From Celeribacter naphthalenivorans (GTDB lineage Bacteria > Pseudomonadota > Alphaproteobacteria > Rhodobacterales > Rhodobacteraceae): a stretch of DNA of 64,000 bases. The notes beneath the pieces are model-generated. The model was not told the DNA's origin and did not search any database. It saw only the letters and a program-made list of their open reading frames with translations. How positions within the stretch are numbered: position 1 is the first letter of the stretch; the number at the start of each line of letters is the position of its first letter. The translations under genes and the position numbers were made by a program. Below are positions 1 through 7,215 of this stretch, piece by piece. The stretch spans positions 1 through 64,000 of the forward strand of contig NZ_JAIVLK010000007.1 in NCBI RefSeq assembly GCF_020524585.1. Direction: 5' to 3'.

Positions 1-206
1 AAAATTCGAACACGCGCCGTTTATCCGAGCAATTCAAGCCAAAGGAAAATTGCGAAAAATAAACATAGCAAAACACCTAATGAAAAAATCGAAACTGCAT
101 AGCCGGAAACATCTTGACTCACGACAATGAGCTACTTCCATCTCTTGGACAGCATCTGGCGTAAATTAAGCTACTCGCTACCCCTGCGGATCGGTTTTTT
201 CTTTTC
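1..206. other. Non-coding, AT-rich left edge
   Basis: I see no convincing gene, RNA or repeat in this stretch. It is more AT-rich than the rest of the window and lies next to decayed transposase sequence, so it is probably part of the same accessory segment. Confidence 0.4.
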
Positions 207-386
207 TCAGCCAATAAGCCACGGCTGGGGGGCAAGGGCAGAATGGGGACGTTTGCGGTTGTAGAAGGTGACCCACTTGTCGACACCGGTCCTCGCCTCT
301 GATCCTGTTTCCCAGGCGTATAGGTAGATGCATTCGTATTTTAGGCTCCGCCAGAGTCGTGCCACGAAAATGTTGTCGAGATGAAG
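207..386 (-). pseudogene. C-terminal remnant of IS3-family transposase (OrfB, rve core)
   Basis: Read on the minus strand, the frame gives LDNIFVARLWRSLKYE, then WVTFYNRKRPHSAL and a stop at 207-209. This is the classic end of the IS3-family OrfB integrase domain: the D-N...E catalytic segment followed by the YNxxRPHSAL motif. Only about 60 of the usual 270-300 residues are present. There is no start codon, no OrfA and no recognisable terminal repeat, so the piece cannot transpose. It differs from the two other IS remnants nearby (2502-3282 and 3921-3986), which shows repeated insertion and decay. Confidence 0.75.
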
Positions 387-507
387 AGGGACCGTCGCGC
401 CAGTGGTGCGGCGTAAGCCCTATGAATGCCCCTTGCCAACCATTGATATGCGCACACCCGATCGAAAGGTCGATCAGTGTTTGTGTCAAACCATCCGAGA
501 ACTGGTT

Positions 508-953
508 TTTTCTATCATATTACTGTCGGCGTTCATGCTCTCGGGCGGCCGGATTGGCAATGGCACTCTTTTGCTGGTTGTTCTGATCCTTGGCGCCACC
601 GGCTTGTTCTGGCAGGCGCATGCCCATCCGGGGATGAGTTGTTTGACGGCGATCGCAATGCCGATGGTCCTGACAGGCCTCGGGGACGGTTTTGCCCTTG
701 GACCAATGACCGTATCAGGTATGGCTGGTGTTCAGGCCCGAGATACCGGCGCTGTCGATCTCAGCCTGCTGGTCGTTGTCTTCGCCCAAAGCGGCAACGC
801 ATCGCTGACCGCGTGGGCCTGATGGCCCATCGCATCGATGCTGTGCTCATGACCGGTGCGCTCATGCTGGCTGCAGCCGCAATTGTCACGCCGGCCCTGA
901 TCATCCTGCCCAAGCGCTCGGTCCGGGAAGGTATTTGCTCAAACTGCGTATGA
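508..953 (+). pseudogene. Frameshifted C-terminal fragment of an MFS (DHA2/EmrB-like) exporter
   Basis: One frame (about 508-822) reads hydrophobic membrane segments and then GLGDGFALGPMTVSG, followed by AGVQARDTGAV. This resembles the conserved GLG.G...GP...AGV...AGAASG stretch of DHA2-type drug exporters. That frame stops at 822. The expected last transmembrane helix continues in another frame as AHRIDAVLMTGALML, then AAAAIVTPALIILP, ending near 953. The frame change near 785 and the missing N-terminal two thirds mark it as a relic. The family assignment rests on motif recognition. Confidence 0.6.
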
Positions 954-1404
954 TTAAGATTAATCATCGAACCGAATGCGAACGGCAGCTATCTTTAACT
1001 GCGGCAGCCACGGCGCTGCACCGCCGCATGTCCGCTTTCCTCAGAAAGTGACGGAAGGTCGCAATAGGCCCGTGGCTCGCGCAACGAATTCGGATGGTAA
1101 AGGTCGGCTCAGCGGACAAGGCGCCATTTCTTTCCCCCAATACCAACGCCGACTTTCAGGATTTAACGCTGTCAAAAGCCATCGTTTTTGATCGATCCCC
1201 TGACCCGCCAAAAGTGAACTTGATCGCTTTTTGGCGGTCGGCATGGGCTGAAGGGCGACCAATTACCGCCGGTGCCTCAGGAATTCGCTGTGGGGTTTGA
1301 TGACTAAAGCCTGTGCATCCTTCTCGCGCAGAACCTTGAAGACTCGCGGGCTAAGCGAGGATAGCAATGAAGAGAGGCCAAGCGCTGTAACCGACCTTGA
1401 AATC
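954..1404. other. Intergenic, no recognisable gene
   Basis: About 450 bases between the exporter relic and the toxin-antitoxin promoter. Short open frames exist on both strands, but none has a plausible ribosome binding site or a recognisable protein motif. I see no repeats or RNA gene. Confidence 0.4.
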
Positions 1405-1457
1405 ATATGCGTCATGTGTCATATATATTACGACATATGTCGCATTGAGGGAGTGAT
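1405..1457 (+). promoter_or_regulatory. Toxin-antitoxin promoter/operator with palindrome CGACATATGTCG
   Basis: A perfect 12-bp palindrome, CGACATATGTCG, lies at 1431-1442, 15 bases upstream of the antitoxin ATG. Related TGTC/GACA half-sites and an AT-rich stretch (ATATATATTA) lie just upstream. GAGGGAGTG before the ATG is a plausible ribosome binding site. Xre/RES and other type II modules usually autoregulate through such palindromes, so this is the likely operator. The assignment is inferred from position and symmetry. Confidence 0.5.
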
Positions 1458-1928
1458 ATGATCCAGACAGTATCAGTTGAACACGACATTGCTCGCACCT
1501 ATGCCTTGCTGGGTGGAAGGGAAACCATTCGGAAGCAGGTGCGCAACAACTTGGAAGCGCACGACATTCTGATGTTGGGATTGCCCTCGGCTGCCCTGCT
1601 GCATCTCACTTCCGAAGTCGCCTTGCTGGCCGCAGATTCCGTTCTGGAAAAGGCCATCGGGATCAGCGTGAGAACACTTCAGCGTCGCAAAAAAGATGCT
1701 CCGGACGCTGTGCTGAGCGTTGATCAGAGCAACCGGACCTGGAAATTCGCGGAGATTCTTGGTCGAGCTTCCGAGATTTTCGGCTCCAAGGCGGAGGCAG
1801 AGGCGTGGTTGAACACGCCTGCGATCGGTCTTGATCAGCGCCGGCCGATCGATCTGCTCAGCACGGCTGTCGGAGTGGAGGCCGTTGAGGACTATCTGAC
1901 GCGTATTGAGTACGGAGTTTATGCATGA
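1458..1928 (+). CDS. Xre/MbcA/ParS-type antitoxin (DUF2384) of a RES toxin-antitoxin pair
   Basis: A 156-residue protein. Residues about 60-95 (LEKAIGISVRTLQRRK) form the helix-turn-helix seen in Xre antitoxins of RES systems. The C-terminal half (about 95-156) has the DUF2384 toxin-binding pattern: an A..IFG...EA..WL core, then RRPIDLL and a closing YLTRIEYGVYA. In this family the antitoxin caps the RES active site and represses its own promoter. The stop overlaps the toxin start (ATGA at 1925-1928), implying translational coupling. The length is normal for the family and the frame is intact, although it sits among decayed IS sequence. Confidence 0.85.
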   Translation: MIQTVSVEHDIARTYALLGGRETIRKQVRNNLEAHDILMLGLPSAALLHLTSEVALLAADSVLEKAIGISVRTLQRRKKDAPDAVLSVDQSNRTWKFAEILGRASEIFGSKAEAEAWLNTPAIGLDQRRPIDLLSTAVGVEAVEDYLTRIEYGVYA

Positions 1929-2422
1929 CGCCACTGCCTCCCCCGCTGGGGACCGGGGAGATCCGCTTCTGGCGATTGGACGCTGAACGGCACGCCGCGA
2001 TCTGGAACACCGGAGAAGGGAGCTTCCGGGTGGGCGGCAGGTGGAATTCGCCCGGCACGCGAGCGATCTACGCGTCGATTGATCCATCCACCGCGACGCT
2101 GGAGGTCGCCGTGCATAAGGGGTTTCGTGTCCTTGATACGCAGCCGCATGTCTTGACGTCTGGCCGCATTGTCGACCCAAAGGGTATCCATATTGTGTGG
2201 CCGGATGATGTTCCCAACCCAAATTGGTTATACCCATGTACCCCAAATCAGAACCAACAGCAGTATGGGGATGAACTTCTGAGGGCCCACCGTTTCATCC
2301 TGATTCCAAGTGCCGTTTCGAAACAGAGCTGGAACCTGATTTTCGATGCGACAAAACCAGCGACTGACTACGATGATATAACCCAAGAACGCTTCGCTCT
2401 GGATCCACGTCTGCAGCCCTGA
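1925..2422 (+). CDS. RES-domain toxin (probable NAD+-degrading)
   Basis: A 165-residue RES family protein. It begins with the typical FWRLDAERHA, in which the conserved Arg is present. Next comes the RWNSPGTRAIYAS segment, which supplies the R-W-N/S-P-G residues that name the fold, then the STATLEVAVHKG helix with its conserved Glu, and a late Ser region (FILIPSAVSKQSWN). RES toxins fold like ADP-ribosyltransferases and deplete NAD+. The last residues (RFALDPRLQP) look complete. The decayed IS terminus begins only about 40 bases downstream, so the pair probably survived that insertion. Confidence 0.85.
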   Translation: MTPLPPPLGTGEIRFWRLDAERHAAIWNTGEGSFRVGGRWNSPGTRAIYASIDPSTATLEVAVHKGFRVLDTQPHVLTSGRIVDPKGIHIVWPDDVPNPNWLYPCTPNQNQQQYGDELLRAHRFILIPSAVSKQSWNLIFDATKPATDYDDITQERFALDPRLQP

Positions 2423-2461
2423 AACATTTATGATGAATGCCACTTTCCCAAATGCGGTAGT

Positions 2462-3285
2462 TTGAATCGCTCCGGGTTTGCCGGAGGCTGTTTGGTTTAA
2501 GTTACGCGACCATGATTTCAGTTTCCAGAGCTGCGTAGAAGTTTGCCTCTGCTTCCGCTGGCGGGATGTTCCCGATCGGCTCGAGGAGGCGGCGATTGTT
2601 GAACCAGTCGACCCATTCCAGCGTCGCTTATTCCACTGCGTCCAGACTGCGCCATGGGCCACGGCGATGGATGACCTCAGCCTTGAAGAGACCATTGATC
2701 GTTTCTGCCAAGGCATTGTCATACGAGTCGTCAACACTGCCAACCGAAGGCTCGATCCCAGCCTCGGCCAGGCGCTCAGTGTAGCAGGTCGACACATATT
2801 GGCTGCTCTGGTCGCTGTGATGGATGAGATCATCAACCGGTCGCCGCTCATAGAGCGCCTGTTCCAGGGCATCCAGCACGAACTGAGTCTGCGGTGATCG
2901 TGACGCTCGCCAGCCGACGATCCGGTTGGCGAAGGTTTCGATCACGATGTCCACATAGACGAATCCCTGCCAGGTCGACACGTATGTGAAGTCGCTGACC
3001 CAGAGCATGTTTGGGGCCGATGCACCGAACTGCCAGTTTACCTTGTCACGCGGGCCACATCAAAGCCTTCGCGGCGCATCTGGTGCCAGACCTTGCGTAC
3101 GCTGTAGACCTTGAAGTTCTGATCCCAGACAGGTTGCACCTCTCGGCGCAGAACCGCATCACGCTTAGCGCGATCCGACGTAAGATCCGGATCGCGGGCA
3201 ACGGCCAGATGTTCATGAGACAGGTCGAAGGGGCGATCGGCAAAACACGGCAGATCGGCTCGACACCAAATCTACCGGTCCGTTA
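2462..3285 (-). mobile_element. Degraded IS3-family insertion sequence
   Basis: The segment runs from a terminal-repeat-like stretch at 2462-2489 (beginning TGAATCGCTCCGGG) through a broken OrfB. OrfA is missing and I could not find the matching opposite terminal repeat near 3285, so the element is truncated at its 5-prime side. It is oriented leftward, and its left edge abuts the RES toxin. The boundary at 3285 is the point where OrfB similarity stops on the minus strand and an unrelated open frame begins on the plus strand. Confidence 0.6.
2502..3282 (-). pseudogene. IS3-family OrfB transposase, multiply disrupted
   Basis: The reading frame starts (minus strand) with RFGVEPICRVLPIAPST and shifts frame near 3200 to continue as SDRAKRDAVLRREVQ and VYSVRKVWHQMRREGF. 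At about 3040-3052 it loses roughly 30 codons, joining VAR directly to DKVNWQFGASAPN. It then reads through the rve core (LWVSDFTYVSTWQG, with the first catalytic Asp, and DSYDNALAETINGL with the last Glu). An in-frame TAA at 2628-2630 interrupts the end, after which WVDWFNNRRLLEPIGN and MVA-stop complete the protein at 2502. A frameshift, a deletion and a nonsense codon make it non-functional. Confidence 0.8.
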
Positions 3286-3312
3286 GAGCTTGAGGTTCTC
3301 GGTGCGAACACG

Positions 3313-3783
3313 TTGTGTATTGAGCCGCAGGGAACCGCAAATCTGGCCCCCTACACAGCGACAATGCGTATCCGCAACTCAGGTTCTGATCCGGTTAACG
3401 TGCACTATCAGCTCGACCCTATGCGTTCTTTCCGGTCCAGTGCCCTATGGCCCGCCGGTCATTCCAACCAATCCGTGGATTTTAATGATGTCAGCGGCGG
3501 CGCCAGTGTGCAGCAAAAGATGATCGGAGCAGGCGAGGAGGTGTTGATCAGTAGCTGGACAAGGCATACCGACGCAATTCATAGCCGTATCTTTTCAGGC
3601 CATGGCCAACTTGCAGAGACCGCACCGCAGGATTTCGTCGTCCGGTTCGATTTGGCTATATCCTATGACATTGGAGCAGGAGCGATCCCTGTGTCGGAAA
3701 TTTTGCCATTCCAATGCGGGCCGTACCGGTCATGCAATAGGAGGTCTAGAGTTCACATTATCGTCGCAGGTGAGACAGAATGA
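3313..3783 (+). CDS. Hypothetical protein, probably the 3-prime part of a gene cut by the IS
   Basis: A 156-codon frame beginning at a TTG, with no clear ribosome binding site. The frame stays open upstream to the IS boundary near 3285, which suggests that the 5-prime part of an older gene was removed. The product has several beta-rich stretches (ATMRIRNSGSDPVNVHYQLD) and ends in a basic, Cys-containing tail. I do not recognise a family. Base composition is lower in GC than the conserved modules to the right, in keeping with foreign or decaying DNA. It may not be expressed. Confidence 0.3.
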   Translation: MCIEPQGTANLAPYTATMRIRNSGSDPVNVHYQLDPMRSFRSSALWPAGHSNQSVDFNDVSGGASVQQKMIGAGEEVLISSWTRHTDAIHSRIFSGHGQLAETAPQDFVVRFDLAISYDIGAGAIPVSEILPFQCGPYRSCNRRSRVHIIVAGETE

Positions 3784-3920
3784 AATAACTGACGTCGTCG
3801 TTCCTAAATAGGTCACGTTTCATGATGGCAGAGCACGGCAACATACGCTCTCTTACATTCCTCGAAAATTTACTTTCGAGAGATGCCGGTAAGATAGAAA
3901 CTGACAGGCAGAGCCACGGC
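3784..3920. other. Short non-coding stretch with a hairpin
   Basis: No gene is supported here. A small inverted repeat, CTCGAAA (3861-3867) and TTTCGAG (3874-3880), could form a 7-bp stem with a 6-base loop. It is probably incidental or part of an IS end. Confidence 0.3.
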
Positions 3921-3986
3921 GAGAAGGTCGCCAAGGACATCCGTCGGCCTACCCGTAAACAGTAATCGGCCGAGGAGAAGATCAGG
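3921..3986 (+). pseudogene. N-terminal scrap of a third IS3-type OrfA
   Basis: The frame reads GEKVAKDIRRPTRKQ, a stop, then SAEEKIR. I recognise this as the start of an IS3-type OrfA (the family pattern is VKDIRRATRKQYSAEEKIRI), with the Tyr codon replaced by TAA. Similarity ends abruptly at 3986. It points rightward, opposite to the OrfB at 2502-3282, and appears to belong to another IS3 subgroup. The assignment rests on a 20-residue match and no database check was possible. Confidence 0.5.
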
Positions 3987-4054
3987 CTATGCCGACAATC
4001 GGCAAAGTTTGTGAGAGAATCTCTGAAGCGGTGCAGGGGACTGCGTTACACGGG

Positions 4055-4903
4055 TCAAATCGCGCTGTTGCGCAGCATGTGCGGGGTCAGGCCAAAGGCA
4101 TGACGAAAGGCCGTTGCGAAATTCTCAGGAGAAGCATACCCCGCAATATGCGCCGCTTGGGCCACGGTGAAACCGTCCTCCGACAAAGCGCGTCTGGCCT
4201 TTTCAAGCCGCTGCTGGCGCAGGAAATCGCTAATTGTTTGTCCGGTCCCTGCTTTGAAATGTCGCTGTATGGAGCGACGATTCATGCCCAGATCCAGCTC
4301 CATTCGCTCCAATGTCAAAGTCTGATCGAGATGCTTCAACATATAGAGACGGATCTTTTCCGCCACGGGGTCGGCACTGGCAACGCCATGCTGCGTGGGT
4401 GTGGTCGAGGCTTCCGCCAACACCCGACGGATCAGCTCCAGCCCGCGGGAAACTCTGAACAGTTCGGTTTGAACCGCAACCTGTAAAGGCGGTGGGTTTA
4501 GGATCTGCGTGCTCAGGCGCACAATTTGTTTTCCCGGCTGCCAGATATGCGTACTCAGCCCGGGGGTGGTGGTCTCAGACCATGGGGCTGTGGCTTCAGA
4601 GGACAATAAAGCCAGCCAGTCATGTGGTGTCGCCAATGCAATTTTGCGAAATGGCGTTCCATAGGCATGTAGAAATTGCAAATCGGCTCGACGCACGAGA
4701 CGCATCACAAAAGCGATCGGGGCTCGGCGCGCATCCATTTCAAAGATTTCACCATTGATGGCGAAGGACTGAAACCCGTCCAGCAAGACCATCAGCTGAA
4801 ATTTTGGGTCGAGGTCGGTGACCTGAGGGCGTTCGGGGTAATCGGCCAGCGCCAGATTCCTCACACCGATTCGGAAATTTCCAGGGAAGATACTAACGGC
4901 CAT
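4055..4903 (-). CDS. AraC/XylS-family regulator, PchR-like, of the siderophore receptor
   Basis: About 282 residues from the ATG at 4903. A TTG at 5002 would add 33 residues with no family character; neither start has a strong ribosome binding site. The N-terminal two thirds form the ligand-sensing domain. The last 100 residues are the paired helix-turn-helix of AraC proteins: LERMELDLGMNRRSIQRHFK, then TVAQAAHIAGYASPENF, ending FRHAFGLTPHMLR. It is divergent from a TonB-dependent receptor and an exported esterase. That is the standard position of PchR/AlcR-type activators, which switch on uptake when the ferric siderophore is present. Direct repeats between the two genes are the likely binding sites. 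Confidence 0.8.
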   Translation of the reverse strand: MAVSIFPGNFRIGVRNLALADYPERPQVTDLDPKFQLMVLLDGFQSFAINGEIFEMDARRAPIAFVMRLVRRADLQFLHAYGTPFRKIALATPHDWLALLSSEATAPWSETTTPGLSTHIWQPGKQIVRLSTQILNPPPLQVAVQTELFRVSRGLELIRRVLAEASTTPTQHGVASADPVAEKIRLYMLKHLDQTLTLERMELDLGMNRRSIQRHFKAGTGQTISDFLRQQRLEKARRALSEDGFTVAQAAHIAGYASPENFATAFRHAFGLTPHMLRNSAI

Positions 4904-5002
4904 TTCGATGCTTTGATGAGTCAGTGTGTCGCGTCTCCAAAGGCATGAGTCGCGCTGGCGCGGACCCCACGAATGGACGTCATGTTTCAGGCAAGTTATC
5001 AA

Positions 5003-5077
5003 ACCTGAGTGAAAAACTCAAGAATACGCGCGACGGAAACTCAGGCGAAATCATGCCTGTCCGTTAGGGGATGAAAC
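5003..5077. promoter_or_regulatory. Divergent siderophore promoter region with direct repeats
   Basis: The spacer between the regulator and the receptor carries GAAAAACTCA (5011-5020) and GGAAACTCA (5035-5043), in direct orientation and about 24 bases apart. AraC-family proteins bind direct repeats of this kind. The receptor ribosome binding site is TTAGGGGAT, just before the ATG at 5078. Fur control would be expected for the pathway, but I did not find a convincing Fur box. Confidence 0.45.
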
Positions 5078-7213
5078 ATGAAGAAAACAATGAAGAAACC
5101 CGGTGGTTGCCGGCAGCAGACGTGTGTCTGGATCGGCCTTATGGCGACAACGGCACTTGCGGGAATGGCACAGGCTCAGGAGATCATACACCTTGATCCG
5201 ATCTACGTCGAAGGCGAGGGCCTTGAGAGTGACGGTGAGGTCGAGGGCTATGTGGCCAATACATCCTCTGCCGCGACGATCGGTGGCATGTCGCGTGTAG
5301 AAACCCCGGTGTCCGTCTCTGTTGTCGGTGCCGATCAGATCGAGGATCAGGGGGCCACCTCTCTGGTCGAAGCGCTGCGCTACACGGCGGGGGTCTTTGG
5401 CGAATATCGCGGCACATCGAACCTGTCTGACGAAATCGTTCTGCGTGGCTTTGGGGATCGGGCCTTTGTGCCTAAAACTCTCGATGGGCTCTCCTTTGGC
5501 TCTGGCGGCCAGATTGATCCTTATTATTTCTCCCGTGTCGAAGTGGTCAAAGGTCCGAATTCCGTGGTGAGTGGTCAATCCACCCCCGGCGGGATGGTCG
5601 CCATGTCATCCAAACAACCGACGCAGGAGCAGGGCAATGAACTTCAGTTTGAATTCGGCTCTGATGACTATCGGCGTGTGAATGGCGATATTCAGGGCGA
5701 TCTGAGTGAGGACGGTTCCCTGTCGTATCGCCTGGTGACATCGGCCTGGCAGAAAAACCTGCAAGAGGAGTTCGACCAGAGCCGCTACCTTTTCGCGCCA
5801 ACGCTGCGTTGGGAGCTGTCTGAGGACACCACGCTCACGTTCAAAGCACTGTATCAGGACGAACCCGAGGCCGGTCAGCGCGGGTTCATGCCCAAAGGTG
5901 GCACTTTGATCCAAACGTCAAACGGCATCTGGATTGATGAGGATTTCCAATCCTATGCTCCGGACTACGATTACGTGGAGCGCACCACCAAATCGCTGGG
6001 GTATGAATTGGATCATACTTTCGGGAACGGCTGGACCCTTAAGCATAGCTTGAACTGGAGCCAGATCGACATGGATCAAAGCCAGGTGGGGCTGTGGACC
6101 TCCTCGAGTGACAGTGCGGGCAACTACGATCTGTATGTCTTCCGCGAAGCCTCTGAACGCGAAAGCCTTACCGGGAAAGCCGCCCTGAGCGGGACTGTGA
6201 TGACCGGCGCGTTGGAGCATGACATTGCGGTCGGCATGGATGTTTTGAAAAGGAAGACCACCGGGACCTATGACCGGTCCGGTGTCGTGTTCACCTATAA
6301 TTTCGCGGATGGCACATCGCCCACCTTGGCGGAGATTGAGGCGATTGCTCTTGATGCCTCGAACAGCGTCACGGACACAGAGCTGACCCAAACCGGCCTG
6401 TTCGTTCAGGATCATGTGAGCTATGGCAACTGGGATTTCCTTGCGGGCCTTCGCTATGACTGGACGGAAACCTCTGCTGAGGAAACCTATGACGCAGAGG
6501 CCCTGACCGGGCGTCTCGGCGTGTCCTACGGGTTCGGCAATGGGCTAACGACCTATCTGAGCTACTCCACCTCTTTCGAGCCGGTGACGGATACCGACGA
6601 TGACGGCAATGTTTACGACCCGACAACCGCGCGCCAATGGGAGCTTGGGGCCAAATGGCAATCTGTCGATGGCCGGATGTTTGTCTCCGCTGCCCTGTTC
6701 GACATTCAGAAAAAGAACATCCTCGAAAGTTACACCGAAGAGGGCGAGACCTATACGGATCAGATCGGTTCCGTGCGCTCCAAGGGTGTCGAGATCGAGG
6801 CACAGGCAGAGGTCAATGAGCGTCTCTCCCTCATCGCGGCCTATGGCTATAACGATGGCTATTATGAAACCGGCGAGAATAAGGGGAACAACTTTTACGC
6901 TGTGCCGGATCAGAATGCCTCGCTTTGGGTGAAATACGGGCTGACGGATGCGATCGACACCTCCTTTGGCATTCGTTACGTGGGATCGAGTTGGAACTCC
7001 TCGTCGAATGACTTCAAAGTGCCGTCCTATACGCTCTTTGATGCGGGGGTTTCTGCGGATATGGGCAAGCTGATCCCCTCGGCCCAAGGGGTCAAGGCGA
7101 AGCTGAGTGTGCAGAACCTGACGGATGAACGCTATGTCACGTCCTGTGTCCGCGAGTATTGCTGGCTCGGAGAGGGGCGCAACTGGGCGGCAACGCTGAC
7201 ATATGAGTGGTAA
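5078..7213 (+). CDS. TonB-dependent ferric-siderophore receptor
   Basis: A 711-residue outer-membrane receptor. Residues 1-32 are a signal peptide ending AGMAQAQE. The plug domain (about 55-165) shows SVSVVGADQIEDQGA, then EALRYTAGV, DEIVLRGFGDRAF and VEVVKGPNSVVSGQSTPGG, all hallmarks of siderophore-type receptors (FpvA/FhuA/FcuA group). The remainder is a barrel of alternating aromatic strands and ends ...WAATLTYEW, with the C-terminal aromatic residue that outer-membrane insertion requires. No signalling domain for an anti-sigma partner is present, so control is probably through the divergent AraC protein. The stop is directly followed by the esterase gene. The ligand is not readable from sequence, though the esterase suggests a catecholate ester. 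Confidence 0.9.
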   Translation: MKKTMKKPGGCRQQTCVWIGLMATTALAGMAQAQEIIHLDPIYVEGEGLESDGEVEGYVANTSSAATIGGMSRVETPVSVSVVGADQIEDQGATSLVEALRYTAGVFGEYRGTSNLSDEIVLRGFGDRAFVPKTLDGLSFGSGGQIDPYYFSRVEVVKGPNSVVSGQSTPGGMVAMSSKQPTQEQGNELQFEFGSDDYRRVNGDIQGDLSEDGSLSYRLVTSAWQKNLQEEFDQSRYLFAPTLRWELSEDTTLTFKALYQDEPEAGQRGFMPKGGTLIQTSNGIWIDEDFQSYAPDYDYVERTTKSLGYELDHTFGNGWTLKHSLNWSQIDMDQSQVGLWTSSSDSAGNYDLYVFREASERESLTGKAALSGTVMTGALEHDIAVGMDVLKRKTTGTYDRSGVVFTYNFADGTSPTLAEIEAIALDASNSVTDTELTQTGLFVQDHVSYGNWDFLAGLRYDWTETSAEETYDAEALTGRLGVSYGFGNGLTTYLSYSTSFEPVTDTDDDGNVYDPTTARQWELGAKWQSVDGRMFVSAALFDIQKKNILESYTEEGETYTDQIGSVRSKGVEIEAQAEVNERLSLIAAYGYNDGYYETGENKGNNFYAVPDQNASLWVKYGLTDAIDTSFGIRYVGSSWNSSSNDFKVPSYTLFDAGVSADMGKLIPSAQGVKAKLSVQNLTDERYVTSCVREYCWLGEGRNWAATLTYEW

Positions 7214-7215
7214 AC

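Noticed and set aside
976-1300. Short frames on both strands between the MFS relic and the toxin-antitoxin pair
   Set aside because: None has a ribosome binding site or recognisable motif, and they overlap each other on both strands.
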